Shown here: piece by piece, positions 10,265-20,963 of the stretch
Layout of the letters: every line of letters starts with the position of its first letter
How positions within the stretch are numbered: position 1 is the stretch's first letter
From: Candidatus Fredericiella danica
GTDB taxonomy: Bacteria; Chloroflexota; Anaerolineae; Caldilineales; Caldilineaceae
Length of the DNA: 64,000 nucleotides
Assembly (NCBI GenBank): GCA_016713335.1
Contig: JADJPH010000028.1
Span: forward strand, 1 to 64,000
Direction of reading: 5' to 3'
Program-made: the position numbers and the translations under genes
The notes under the pieces: model-generated
What the model was told of the DNA's origin: nothing
The model's input: only the letters and a program-made list of their open reading frames with translations
Databases searched by the model: none

Positions 10265-11164
10265 ATGCCACTCTGGAAGGAATATTTCACCCCGACCACG
10301 GTCGCCGAAGCTTTAGCCATCCGCTCCCGCTATGGGCACGATGCGCTGTTCGTTGCGGGCGGCACCGACCTGGTGCTGGATATGCAGCATGGCAACCATG
10401 CGCCGGTCATGGCCCTGGTGGATGTGACGACGATTGGCGCACTGCACCAAATCGTGGAAGCAGAGGACCACGTGGTCATCGGTGCAGCAGTGACGCATGC
10501 GGAAATCGAATCGAACCCGCTTGTGCGGGAACATGGCACAGCCCTTACCGAGAGTTGCGGCGTGGTGGGGGGGCCCCAGGTGCGCAACGTCGGCACCATC
10601 GGCGGGAATGTGGCACACGCCCTGCCCGCGGCAGATGGCACCATCGGTCTGCTCGCGCTCAATGCCGAAGTTCAGGTGAGCACGTTTGACGGGAACCTTG
10701 TGAACGCTGTCTGGCAACCGCTCCTCTCTATTTTTGCGGGGCCGGGAAAAAATAACCTTGGCGACAATCAGATGGTGACTGCGTTTCGATTTCACACGCG
10801 CCACCTGGGACAGGCAAGTGCATTTGACCGGATCATGCGCCCACAGGGCGTCGCGCTGCCGATTCTTGGCGCGGCGGCCAACCTGACTCTGGGGGATGGA
10901 GGCTTGCGCGTGGCTGCGGCGACGTTGGCAATTGGCCCTGCCGGTCCGATTCCATTCCGCGCGACCGCGGCCGAACAGATTTTGCAGGATGCCGTAGCGC
11001 TCGATGACGCTTTGATTGAGCGAGCCGTATTGGCCGCCCAGGAGCAAGCGGAACTTCGCACCAGCAAGCATCGGGCGAGCAAAGAGTACCGGCATGAGAT
11101 GGTGGCCGTGCTGCTGCAGCGTGTCTTAAGCCGGTCGATTGAACGCGCTCGACGTGACTTCTAG
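10265..11164 (+). CDS. Molybdenum hydroxylase FAD-binding subunit (CoxM/XdhB-like)
   Basis: About 299 residues. VAGGTDLVLDM near residue 31 and TIGGNVAHALPAADG near residue 112 are the two FAD-binding loops of the CoxM/xanthine dehydrogenase medium subunit. It would pass electrons from the 2Fe-2S centres of the next gene product to an acceptor in the cytoplasm. The next gene starts 15 bp after its stop, so they form one operon. The Fe-S subunit is not separate but fused to the large subunit. Substrate (purine, aldehyde or other heterocycle) cannot be told from this subunit. Confidence 0.88.
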   Translation: MPLWKEYFTPTTVAEALAIRSRYGHDALFVAGGTDLVLDMQHGNHAPVMALVDVTTIGALHQIVEAEDHVVIGAAVTHAEIESNPLVREHGTALTESCGVVGGPQVRNVGTIGGNVAHALPAADGTIGLLALNAEVQVSTFDGNLVNAVWQPLLSIFAGPGKNNLGDNQMVTAFRFHTRHLGQASAFDRIMRPQGVALPILGAAANLTLGDGGLRVAAATLAIGPAGPIPFRATAAEQILQDAVALDDALIERAVLAAQEQAELRTSKHRASKEYRHEMVAVLLQRVLSRSIERARRDF

Positions 11165-11179
11165 TTGAGAGGAAATGAA

Positions 11180-14100
11180 ATGGCTGCATTGACCCTGACC
11201 GTCAACGGTGTCTCCCATACGCTTGAAATCCCCGCCAACCGGTTTCTGGCTGAAGTCCTGCGCTACGACCTGGGGCTGACCGGCACGAAACTTGGCTGCA
11301 ACGAGGCGGAGTGCGGTGCGTGCACCGTTATCGTCAACGGTCGCAGTATTGACTCTTGTATCTTCCCTGCCCTCAAGGCCCAGGGCGCCGACGTACTCAC
11401 CATTGAAGGTGTGGCGCAACAATGGGTGCAGGAGCACCCGGCGGCGGGCACAAATGGTGACGAACTGGCGCATTTGCATCCACTCCAGCAGGCGTTCGTC
11501 TGTCATGGCGCCACGCAGTGCGGCTACTGCACGCCGGGTTTTATCATGCAGTCGAAGACCTTGCTGGACCGGACGCTGGAACCGACCGACGACGAGATCA
11601 AGCACTGCCTCAAGGATACCTACTGCCGGTGCACCGGGTATACCGCGATCGTCTCTTCGGTGAAGGCAGCCGCGGAGAAGATGCGAACAGGTGTACTGCC
11701 CTTGCCTGACCTGCCGGATGCCATTGCGCCACTGGAGCAGATCGGGCAGGCGCTCCCGCGACCGGATGCCGTGGATAAGGTGACCGGCCACGCCCGCTAT
11801 GCTGACGACTATCTCTTTCAGGATATGCTCCATGGCGCCACTTTGCGCAGCGCGCACCCCCATGCGCGCATTCTCAAGATTGACGCCTCTGCGGCGCTTG
11901 CCCTGCCTGGGGTCCATGCGGTGCTGACATACGCCGATGTGCCCGGTGAATTGCGCCACGGTCTTGTGGAATACGATTGGCCTGCGTTTGCCGGCGGCGC
12001 CTATCCCGCCCGCTATGTGGGTGACCCGATCGCACTGGTTGTGGCAGACACCCCGGAACAGGCGCACGACGCCCTGGCGCATATCCAGGTAGCGTACGAA
12101 GTGCTACCGGCGGTCACAGACCCGGTGGCGGCGCGGTCACCGGAGGCGCCGGTGCTGCACCCGGACCGCCCAACCGGCAACCTGCTTAAGCATATCAAAG
12201 TCCGTCATGGTGATATCGACAAAGGGTTTGCCGATGCCGATGTCATCATCGAGCGCACCTATCGCACCCCGCGCACGGAGCACGCTTTTCTGGAGCCGGA
12301 GTGTTCGGTGGCGGTGCCGGCAGGATGGGATGACCCGCAGTATGGGCAGCACGACAAGCTGACCATCTATGTGGGGAGCCAGATTCCTTACGCTGACCGC
12401 CATCAGGTGGCGCGCTGTCTCGGTCTGCCTGAAGATGCAGTGCGGATCAAGGGTACGGTCATGGGCGGCGGCTTTGGCGGCAAGGAAGATATCGCCGGAC
12501 AGGTGCATGCTGCGCTGGCGGCGACGGTGACAGGGCGCCCGGTCAAGATTTTGTATGATCGCGCGGAGAGTCTGCGCTTCCATCCAAAGCGTCATGCCAC
12601 GCTGATCCGGATCAAGACAGGCGCCAAACGTGATGGCAGGCTGACCGCAGTGCAGGCCGAACTGTATGGGGACAGCGGCGCCTATGCAAGCCTTGGCGAG
12701 AAGGTGATGACGCGGGCGACCACACATGCCACCGGTCCCTATGTGATGGACAGCGCGCAGATCGACTGTTATGCGATGTACACCAACAATGCGCCCCTGC
12801 GGCGCGTTTCGCGGTTTTGGCGTCACGCAGTCGGCGTTTGCCGTTGAAAGCAACATGGACATTCTGGCGGCTACGTTGGGGATTGACCCGGTGGAACTGC
12901 GGCGCATCAACGGCATGCAGGTGGGTGTAACGACCGCCACCGGGCAGGTATTGAAAGACAGCGTCGGTATGATGGATTGTATCGACCAGGTCGAGGATGA
13001 AATCGAACGCTGGTGGGCGCACCCGGAGCTTTGGGGGCGCCTCCCTGGGGGTGGTACGGCCGGCCGGCTCGTTGTTCAAGCCGGTGCGCGTCGGGTCCAA
13101 GATGTTGGCCTGGGGCTTTGCGGCAGGGTATAAGAACACGGGGTTGGGTGGCGGTGCGCCGGACAAGGCGGAGGCCGAGGTCGAGGTGTTCCCGAATGGG
13201 ACGGCCGCGATCCGGACGAGCAGCGCGGAGATGGGGCAGAACCTGATCGGCGTGTTGGCCGCCTGTACGGCGGAAGAACTGGGGCTGCCGTTCAATGCCG
13301 TCGACGTCCTGGTGATGGACACCGACCTGTCGCCGGATGGCGGGCCAACCACGGCCAGCCGGCAGACTTACCTGAGCGGCAACGCAGCCCGGCTCGCGGC
13401 CCGGACCATGCGTGAACGGATTCAAGGGGTATTGGCCGAAAAATTCGACGTACCGCCCGAGACGATCGCATTTCATGAAGGACTGGCATACGTCGATGAG
13501 GGGCGCCTCGCGAAGGTTGGGAATGGAGATCAGAGATTAGAGATTGGAGATTCGAGATCGGGCGCCGGCACTCTCCAATCCCCAATCTCCAATCTCCAAT
13601 CTCCTCAACGCATCTCCCGTTCCATTGCCTTTGCCGATGCCGTCCAGGCATTGATTGCAGAGGGGCAGGAACCCCGGCTGCGCTATGAGTATTGGGCGCC
13701 AAAGACGCAGCCGCTTGGCACGGGCGGTGACATGCACTTTGCCTTTAGCTTTGCCGTGCACGCCGCGCTCGTCAGTGTTGACCTTGACACGGGTGAAGTG
13801 CAGGTGGAGCGCGTGGTTTCGGCGCACGATGTCGGCCGGACGATCAATCTGCTCAGCCTTAGCGGCCAAATTGAGGGTGGCATTGTGATGGGCATCGGTA
13901 ATGCGCTGACCGAGCACTATGTAGAGGAGAACGGCATCCCCTGGACGGAGCATCTGGGCCAGTACAAGATGCCGGGCATCAAACACATGCCGGAGATGCG
14001 CAACTTCATTGTGGAGCATGCGACTGCGGAAGGACCCTATGGGGCGAAGGGTGTCGGAGAAGTGAGTTCGATCCCGATCAGCCCGGCGATCACGAATGCG

Positions 14101-14223
14101 ATCACGAATGCAGTCGGGGTGCGGTGTTTCTCGCTGCCGGTCGATCAGGATGCCTTGTTGTTGGCCATGAAACGTGGCGTTGGCGAGATAGATCGGCGCT
14201 GGGGTGATTCGCCCGCCCGCTGA
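11180..14223 (+). CDS. Fused 2Fe-2S / molybdopterin large subunit, xanthine dehydrogenase-like (two frameshifts)
   Basis: Residues 1-170 are the two-cluster ferredoxin part: CNEAECGACTVIVNGRSIDSC, then GATQCGYCTPGF and CRCTGY. The Mo-binding part follows in the same chain, with GGGFGGKED, CGAFRGFG and YGAKGVGE, whose Glu is the expected catalytic base. The CoxL-specific AYRCSFR loop is absent, so CO dehydrogenase is unlikely. Frameshifts occur near 12795 (one extra C in a CCC run) and near 13020-13060 (a G/C run). A 7-nt-period inverted repeat is read in frame at 13524-13604. The ATG at 11180 follows GAGGAAATG. Probable role is hydroxylation of a purine or aldehyde. Confidence 0.85.
13524..13604. 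repeat. Heptanucleotide inverted repeat, GGAGATT type, inside a gene
   Basis: The left arm (13524-13559) is GGAGATC/AGAGATT/GGAGATT in tandem; the right arm (13571-13604) is TCTCCAA in tandem. It is read in frame within the molybdenum hydroxylase as GDQRLEIGDSRSG then LQSPISNLQSPQ, nearly the same peptide as the copy at 7985-8078. Confidence 0.85.
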
Positions 14224-14310
14224 GCCGGCTCTGGCATCCCGCGGCAAAGACCTGGCGCAACCCTGTGTGGCCGGTGGTCACCGGTCGGACTATCTCCGAG
14301 GAGAACAGTG

Positions 14311-15600
14311 ATGAACGCAAGGCAACATCTGGCGCGAGTAGTCGGTTGGGGCAGTCTCATGATGATTGCTGTGGCCGGGTTTGCATTTTGGCCGCAGTCT
14401 GCGCATGCTGCCGGCGTGGTGGGTGACGGCACGCCGGGCAGTTGCACCGACGCGACGTTTCAGGTCGCGGCTGCCGGAGGCGGCAAAGTCACCTTTGCCT
14501 GTGGCGCCGCACCCAAAACGATTGAAGTCAGCACCTGGGTAGTGAGTGCCACCACCACAATTGACGGCGGCGATTCTGTGACGCTCGACGGTCGTGACCT
14601 GAACCAGATCTTTCTGGTGTTGGGGGGTGGCAATCTTACGCTTCAGGATATCCAGCTGGCGCGCGGCAATTTCAGCAACGGGGGCGCCATTTTCAATGCC
14701 ACCGGCGGCAAGGTGACGCTGCGCGGCGTTGATATCTACAACAGCGTGGCTGACGGTGGCGGGAATGACGGTGGCGCCATCTATAACAGGGGTACGTTGG
14801 CGGTCAACTTTTCAAGTTTTAATGGTAATCAAGCGGATGATGAGGGAGGCGCGATCTACAATGATGGCGGCGTCGTTACGATCGTGGGGACGAACTTCTC
14901 CAACAACATCGCCAACAACGCCGGTATTCTTGTCCCGAACGGCGCCGGTGGGGCGATTGCCAGCGAGAGTGGTTCGTTGGTGTTGCGGCGTGTGTTGATT
15001 CGCCGCAACACTGCAGGCTCGCTGGGCGGCGGTCTCTACCTCAAGAACACGACCGTCGCGATCACCAACACGACCGTCACCGACAATCTGGCAGGGCGTG
15101 AGAACAGCGGCGACGCGGCGCAGGGTGGTGGGATGTATTTGGAGGGCGGGTCGGTCTCGGTGCTAAACGGTACGATCTATCGCAACCGGGCGAACAGTGG
15201 CGGCGTCTTTAACAATGGTGCGACGTTTACAATCAAGAATACGATTGTGGCGACCAACTACGCAGATGATGGGCAGTCGCTGACGCTGAACTGTGACGCA
15301 GCGCAGGCCACGCATGCAACCTCAGCGGGGCACAACATCATCAGCGATTTTTCATGCTTTAACCCTGGCTCAACCGGCGATCAGGTGAACACTGATCCAC
15401 TGCTAGGACCGCTGCAGGCCAATGGTGGTCCAACCTTCTCCTATCTCCCCACAAAGAACAGTACGGCAATCAATCAGGGTGATAATAATGGGTGCCCCGG
15501 CCATGACCAGCGTGAGGTGATCCGGCCGATTGCGATCGTGTGTGACATCGGTGCGACCGAGGTGGGGCAGGAGATGTTCCTACCGTCCCTGAAGAAGTAG
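14311..15600 (+). CDS. Secreted right-handed beta-helix protein (choice-of-anchor Q type)
   Basis: A signal peptide (SLMMIAVAGFAFWPQSAHA) is followed by repeated beta-helix rungs rich in Asn and Gly (GGAIFNATGG, GGAIYNRGTL, GGAIYNDGG, GGGLYLKNT, GGGMYLEGG), like polymorphic outer-membrane-protein repeats. The end carries the choice-of-anchor Q pattern: INQGDNNGCPGHDQR then ICDIGATEVG. The last residues, MFLPSLKK, resemble the tail of the beta-helix protein at 45635. No catalytic residues can be named; it may bind or degrade polysaccharide or act as a surface structure. GAGGAG precedes the start; the GTG at 14308 is an alternative. Confidence 0.75.
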   Translation: MNARQHLARVVGWGSLMMIAVAGFAFWPQSAHAAGVVGDGTPGSCTDATFQVAAAGGGKVTFACGAAPKTIEVSTWVVSATTTIDGGDSVTLDGRDLNQIFLVLGGGNLTLQDIQLARGNFSNGGAIFNATGGKVTLRGVDIYNSVADGGGNDGGAIYNRGTLAVNFSSFNGNQADDEGGAIYNDGGVVTIVGTNFSNNIANNAGILVPNGAGGAIASESGSLVLRRVLIRRNTAGSLGGGLYLKNTTVAITNTTVTDNLAGRENSGDAAQGGGMYLEGGSVSVLNGTIYRNRANSGGVFNNGATFTIKNTIVATNYADDGQSLTLNCDAAQATHATSAGHNIISDFSCFNPGSTGDQVNTDPLLGPLQANGGPTFSYLPTKNSTAINQGDNNGCPGHDQREVIRPIAIVCDIGATEVGQEMFLPSLKK

Positions 15601-15624
15601 TGTGGAGCGCTGAACGCGCGAAGT

Positions 15625-16296
15625 GTGATCAATGATGGACGAGGAGCGGTTGTGAACCCAACAATGCAGGAAGTGCGCAAGGAGTATGAGCGCGGGCGCC
15701 TGGACGAGCATGACGTCGACCCGGATCCTTTGGTAGTCTTCGGCCAATGGCTGGAAGTTGCGCTGGCAAGTGGTCTGAGCGAACCGAATGCAATGGCATT
15801 GGCCACGGCGACGCCCAATGGCGTTCCTTCCGCCCGAATTGTGCTGCTGAAAGCCTATGACGCCAGGGGGTTCGTCTTTGTCACCAACTACGACAGCCGC
15901 AAGGGGCGGGAATTGGGCGCTAATCCAGTGGCGGCGCTGACGTTTTGGTGGGGCGAACTTGAGCGCCAGGTGCGCATCGAGGGGCGGGTCGAGAAGCTGC
16001 CCGCGACTGAGTCGGACGAGTATTATCACAACCGGCCTCTGGGGGCGCGGTTGGGCGCCTGGGTGTCGCAGCAGAGTTCGGTCATATCGGATCGGGCTTA
16101 TTTAGAACAGAAGTTGGCGGAACTTCAGGCGGAATACGCCGACCAATCGCCGGACCGGCCGCCGTACTGGGGTGGCTACCGGGTGATTCCCGACAGCATT
16201 GAGTTTTGGCAAGGTGGGCAACACCGCCTGCATGATCGTCTGCGCTACACACGCCGTCCTGATGGTGAATGGGGCATTGAGCGGCTATCACCGTAG
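15625..16296 (+). CDS. pdxH: Pyridoxamine 5'-phosphate oxidase
   Basis: FMN-dependent oxidation of pyridoxine/pyridoxamine 5'-phosphate to pyridoxal 5'-phosphate in the cytoplasm. About 210 residues from the likely ATG at 15664 (MQEVRKEYERG); upstream in-frame starts exist, and the annotated 5' end is the longest form. Family motifs: PNAMALATATPNGVPSARIVLLK, FVTNYDSRKGREL (FMN phosphate contacts), WGELERQVRIEGRVEK, SRPxG-like NRPLGARLGAWVSQQS, then PPYWGGYRVIPDSIEFWQG and RLHDR near the end, which is the complete PNPOx C-terminal dimerisation region. It stands alone next to a PLP-dependent enzyme gene, which may be coincidence. Confidence 0.93.
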   Translation: MINDGRGAVVNPTMQEVRKEYERGRLDEHDVDPDPLVVFGQWLEVALASGLSEPNAMALATATPNGVPSARIVLLKAYDARGFVFVTNYDSRKGRELGANPVAALTFWWGELERQVRIEGRVEKLPATESDEYYHNRPLGARLGAWVSQQSSVISDRAYLEQKLAELQAEYADQSPDRPPYWGGYRVIPDSIEFWQGGQHRLHDRLRYTRRPDGEWGIERLSP

Positions 16297-16377
16297 GGTG
16301 TCTTCCTATCCTTTAGGCAACAGGCTTCACCCTATTTCTCTATTCAGAAGCGACTCAGACCCGCAACAAGGTGGTCA

Positions 16378-17499
16378 ATGAAAGCGGATTGGACGGCGAC
16401 GATCGAACGCCCCACACTCGTATTGGATGAAGCAAAGGCGCGCCACAACATCGAACGCATGGCGGCAAAGGCGCAGCGGCACGGGGTCAAATTTCGACCG
16501 CATTTCAAGACGCATCAATCTGCGACCATCGGCGAGTGGTTTCGCGAGGTGGGCGTCCATGCAATCACGGTTTCGTCCGTGCGGATGGCGGTCTATTTCG
16601 CCGCGCATGGCTGGACAGACATCACCATTGCCTTTCCGGCGAATGTACGTGAAATCGTGACGATCAACCAATTGGCAGCGCAGGTCAGGCTGCATCTACT
16701 GGTGGACTCGGTGGAGACAGTGGATTTTCTGGACGCCCATTTGTCTGTCCCGGTCGGCGTCTGGATCGAGGCCGACACCGGCTATGGGAGGAGTGGCGTC
16801 CGTTGGGATGACGGGTCCACCCTATATGCGGTGGCCAGCGCAGCCCAGCGCAGTGAGAAGATGGCGCTGCAAGGCTTGCTGGCGCATGACGGTGGCACCT
16901 ATGCTTTGCGCTCGGCGGCGGATATTCGCGCTCGTTACGGGCTGGCGATGACGCGCCTGGAGCGCATGCGCATTGGTTGATGGAGTATGGGTTTCTGGGT
17001 CTGGAACTTTCGGTTGGTGATACGCCGGCCTGCAGTGTGCTGGATGAGCCCCCGGCGCCGACGAATTGCGGCCGGGCAACTTCGTGTTCTACGACTGGAC
17101 GCAGGTGCAGGTTGGTTCGTGCGGGTTTGATGATGTTGCCGTGGTCGCGGCGTGCCCGGTCGTGGGCAAGTATCCCGACCGCCATGAAGTCGTCCTCTAC
17201 GGCGGGGCAGTGCACCTGTCCAAGGACTTTCTGACCCGCCCGATGGCACGTTGGAGTTTGGGCGGGTTGCGCTGTTCACGGAATCCGGCTGGGGCGCTCC
17301 GATCGAGGGCGCCTGGTTGAGGTCACTTTCGCAAGAGCATGGGATTGTGCAGGCGGAGCCGGCGGCTTACGCCGAAGTATTGGGGCGACTGCAAGTCGGG
17401 GATCTGCTTGCAGTGGTCCCGATCCATTCGTGCCTGACGGCCGATCTGCTCAAGCACTATGCGACCTTGGATGGTTGCACCATCGATATGATGATCTAG
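16378..17499 (+). CDS. D-serine dehydratase / D-threonine aldolase-like PLP enzyme (three frameshifts)
   Basis: Alanine-racemase-fold enzyme. Near the N-terminus, RPTLVLDEAKARHNIERM and then FRPHFKTHQS contain the expected PLP Lys. The C-terminal domain is reached only through three frame changes, near 16970, 17060 and 17245: segments FLGLELSVGDTP, FVFYDWTQVQVGSCG, YGGAVHLSKDF and VPIHSCLTADLL. HSC in the last segment matches the zinc ligands of eukaryote-type D-serine dehydratase, and the C-terminal domain is of the same family. With three breaks in about 280 bp, either poor sequence quality or a decaying gene is possible. The substrate is probably a beta-hydroxy D-amino acid. Confidence 0.7.
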
Positions 17500-17536
17500 T
17501 CCTAAAGCAAATCCTTGCCCACCGACAGGATGCAAT

Positions 17537-20360
17537 ATGATCGGAAAACCGTGGCGTGAACTCAACGCTGTGGTTGTAGCTACCCTGCTTCTTCTCGGAT
17601 CTGGCGCCCCTGAATTGACGCCAGACTCTTGGAGCACCTCATCACAGGCAGCCACTGAGGATCGTTTGATCCTGAGCGCCGGCGCGCCTGGTGTCAGCAT
17701 CAGCGAGTTTATGGCCGCGCCCAATGACACCGCCGGGAGTGACGCCCTGCGCGATGAAGATGGCGCTGTCGTTGACTGGATCGAGATCCAGAATCCTGGC
17801 GCAACTGCTGCAGATCTCTCGGGGTGGTATCTAACCGACCGTAGCGATGAACTTGACCGGTGGCGGTTCCCGGCTGGGACGCGTGTCAGACCATACGGCT
17901 ATCTGGTGGTGATGGCATCCGGGAAGGACCGGCGGGACAATCCGTTGTGGCTGCACACCAATTTTTCGTTGCGCCGCGAGGGTGAGTATCTGGCGCTGGT
18001 GTCCCCCGCCGGCACAATCGTCTCCAGTTTTGCGCCCGAGTACCCGGTGCAATACACCGGCGTGGCGTTCGGGTATGAACGGTTTGCTGCAGAGACCGGC
18101 GACGAAGTACTGTCCGAGGCGAGTTACTTGCGGATTGCGACACCCGGCGCTGCCAATCCCATCTATCATGGGCCGTCCATCCTTGCGGTGCGGGCAAATC
18201 CGGACCCCCTGTCTGCGCAGCAGAATCTACTTGTGACCGCGACCCTTGCTCAGGTGGATCCGGTTACCGCGGTCATGCTCCACTACCGCTTCGGGTTTGG
18301 TCCCGAATTGACCGCAATGATGAATTGGCATGGCGACAACAATTACTCGGCGGAGATTCCAACCGTCACACAAAGTCCGGGCGCCCTTGTGCGCTATTAC
18401 GTGACCGCCACCGGCAGTGAGCGTGACTACGCTGTGGCTGAAAGCCGCTGGCCACTGCCCTGCAGACGGCCGGCCCTGCCATATCGACCATCGTGGCGGC
18501 TGACGCAAGTGTGGCTTCCCGAAATCCATGTACCTGCCAAAGCCACACTGGCGGATCCGGATGTGATCCGTTGCCCAGCCTATGAAGGAACTGTCGTTGG
18601 TTCCGCGCAGGTCGAGGAAACAGCAACCTTCCCGTGCTGTACTGGTACATCCAGGAAGATCCAGTGTACGGCTGGGAATGGTATCGCGCGGGGTATGACG
18701 TTGTGATCCAGAGCGGGCTTCCGGCCTGGTCATTCATTGATCCAGGCGCCGCGGTCACGGTCTTCTATTCCGGGAAGTTATACGATAACGTTTCGATCCG
18801 GTTACGCGGCGCCGGCACATTGGTCTTTAGCAAAAGGGGTTGTCGTTTGCGTTCAATCGGGATCACGAGTTTGCGCTGCATGGCGACGAAGTCGTGGGTG
18901 GATTCGGGGTTGCATCGGGGCGTTTTGACATAATTGACATTGCGACAACCGGCGAAGATGAATCCTATATCCGGCAAACCGATCGGTTTCGAAACCTATC
19001 GCGAAACCCAGAATCCGGCGCCACTCAGTTTTCCGATTCGTCTCGAACTGAATGGTCATTTTTTTAGTGTTGCCAACTTCGTAGAGGATGCCAACGGTGA
19101 CTTTTTAGCGCGCAATCAGCTTGATCTAGCCGGCGCACACTTCAAAATGTATGAGAACGCCCTCACGTTGGGCGGCTTTTCAGACCCGGCAACGGGGGCG
19201 CGGCAACGGCGCCCGGATTGGATCGACCGGCGCCCAGCGCTGCGCAAGTTGATTTTGGGTCTGAACCAGCACCTGTTTGACCCAGTCGATGGTCGAGCCA
19301 AGACAGCTGCCTACGTTTTCGACCATGTGAACGTGCCTGGCTGATCAATTACATGGCCACCCGCACCCTCCTGGATGACTTTGACACGCTTTGGCACAAC
19401 TACGATCTCTATCAGGATCTGGCTGCCATTCCGGGAGAGAGCGACGAGCGGCTCTGGCCTGGGACCGGTGAATGGTCGATCTTCCCTCAGGACAAGGACC
19501 ATGTGCTGTTTGATGGGTGGACCTATCCAGCAGGCGCCGGACATCCGTACTACGGCGCAGCACAACCGATCGTCCCAATGGGCTGATCGATGCCGTGATC
19601 CGGAGCGACGACTTGCGCGCGATGTATTTGCGACGTCTCCGCTCGCTGGTGGACGAGCGGTTTGCCACGCCAGGCGGTGGCTGGCTGGCGGAATATGCGG
19701 GGCAGTTGCTGGCAGAAGTTGAGCCAGAGGCGCTCCTTGATTCAACCCGTTGGACCGGTGCAAACGTTGCCGCTACCGACAAGCCGATTTCGTCATTCAA
19801 TTCGAGTTTACTCCGGCAGCAAATTGAGTGGCGCCGTCACGCTCCAGATGGGGGACTGGTGCGTATGGCGCCCTGTTGCCGCTGCGCCAGCGGGACGAAA
19901 ACATCCACTTTGGTCCCTATCTGCCGGGCCAACGCCTCAGCAATACGGCGATCACCCTGATGAATTGCGGGCAAGCTGCCGTCGACATCACGGGCTGGGA
20001 ACTGTCTGGTGGAGCAGGTCTGACCTACACATTCAAACCGGGGACCGTCATTCCCGGCGATGGTGGGATGCTCCACGTGACGCCGGACGTGCGCGCGTTT
20101 CGCACTTATCAGCGCTGGTTGGGTGGCGGAGGGAGCATTGGTCTTTTTGTTCAGGGCGGCTTCGATACCAAGCTCATTGGAAAGTGGCAGATGGCGCGCA
20201 TTCCCCCGCGGAAATGATGTTGCGCAACCGTGAGCGGGTTGTGCTGACAATTGACGCCAGGCGCCTGTCCGAGAGTGTTTTTGCCGCAGTTGTTGAGCCG
20301 GTAAAGGTCTCTGGTGCGGATTCAGAGGACTTTGCGCCAGATCAAGCCCCGCCAATTTGA
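17537..20360 (+). pseudogene. Secreted lamin-tail / CotH / lamin-tail protein, heavily frameshifted
   Basis: An N-terminal signal-like segment is followed by a lamin-tail domain (ISEFMAAPND, VVDWIEIQNPG, LSGWYLTDRSDELDRW, LHTNFSLRREGEYLALVSP). From about 18625 the CotH kinase-like region begins: VLYWYIQEDP, YDNVSIRLRGAG, FAFNRDHEFALHGD, SYIRQT, FSVANFVEDANGDFL, then NYMATRTLLDDFDTLWHNYDLYQD. A second lamin-tail-like domain follows near 19920-20190 (ITLMNCGQAAVDITGWEL). At least six frame changes fall between 18440 and 20220, more than in any other gene here. The 3' end is uncertain: 20217 in one frame, 20360 in another. CotH members can be protein kinases, but activity cannot be judged from broken frames. 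Confidence 0.6.
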
Positions 20361-20386
20361 CCGTTGCATCGCCGTCGTGCTATTCT
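20357..20386 (+). promoter_or_regulatory. Sigma-70-type promoter of the str operon
   Basis: TTGACC at 20357-20362 and TATTCT at 20381-20386 are 18 nt apart, about 135 nt upstream of the rpsL start. The leader contains a small GCCAAC/GTTGGC stem near 20470-20490. The promoter overlaps the possible end of the preceding broken gene. Confidence 0.6.
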
Positions 20387-20524
20387 CTTGTTTCGTGGGT
20401 TTGCACGCCCGTTTTCGGGTGTATTGGTGTGTCTAGCGCCAGACGCCCACGATGGTACAGTCATCTGCGGCCAACCGTTGGCGTTGGCTGTTGTCTGAAA
20501 ACGAATTTGAAAGTGGAGGAAGAT

Positions 20525-20947
20525 TTGCCGACCATAAATCAGTTGGTCCGCAAGGGGCGGGCCGAAGTTGCAAAGAAGGAAAAAGCGCCCGCGCTGCGCT
20601 TCACCAAGAATACGCTCACGGGCCGGATGCGCCGCATGCAGAAGGGCAACCCCCAGAAGCGTGGCGTGTGCACTCAGGTTCGGACGACCACGCCAAAGAA
20701 GCCGAATTCCGCGCTGCGCAAGGTGGCACGCGTGCGTTTGACGAATGGCGTCGAAGTGACTGCCTATATCCCAGGTGAAGGACACAACCTGCAGGAACAC
20801 AGTGTCGTATTGGTCCGCGGTGGTCGTGTAAAAGATCTCCCCGGCGTGCGCTATCATATCGTGCGCGGCGCCCTGGACAGTCAGGGTGTGGACAAGCGCA
20901 AGCGCGGTCGCAGCAAGTATGGCACCAAGCGCGGTAAGGGCAAATAA
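20525..20947 (+). CDS. rpsL: 30S ribosomal protein S12
   Basis: Decoding-centre protein of the small subunit, 140 residues. MPTINQLVRKGRAE at the start fixes a TTG initiation codon at 20525, preceded by GGAGGA. TTPKKPNSALRK and the loop GRVKDLPGVRYH, the segments where streptomycin-resistance changes occur in other bacteria, are intact. The segment between VPALxx-like APAL and PQKRGVCT is about 18 residues longer than in E. coli, as in the long S12 forms of Firmicutes. First gene of the str operon; rpsG follows 16 bp later. Confidence 0.97.
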   Translation: MPTINQLVRKGRAEVAKKEKAPALRFTKNTLTGRMRRMQKGNPQKRGVCTQVRTTTPKKPNSALRKVARVRLTNGVEVTAYIPGEGHNLQEHSVVLVRGGRVKDLPGVRYHIVRGALDSQGVDKRKRGRSKYGTKRGKGK

Positions 20948-20963
20948 GGGATAGGTAGGAATT

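Noticed and set aside
11180..14223. Aerobic CO dehydrogenase large subunit
   Set aside because: The CoxL-specific active-site loop is absent and the CGAFRGFG motif is of the xanthine/aldehyde oxidase type.
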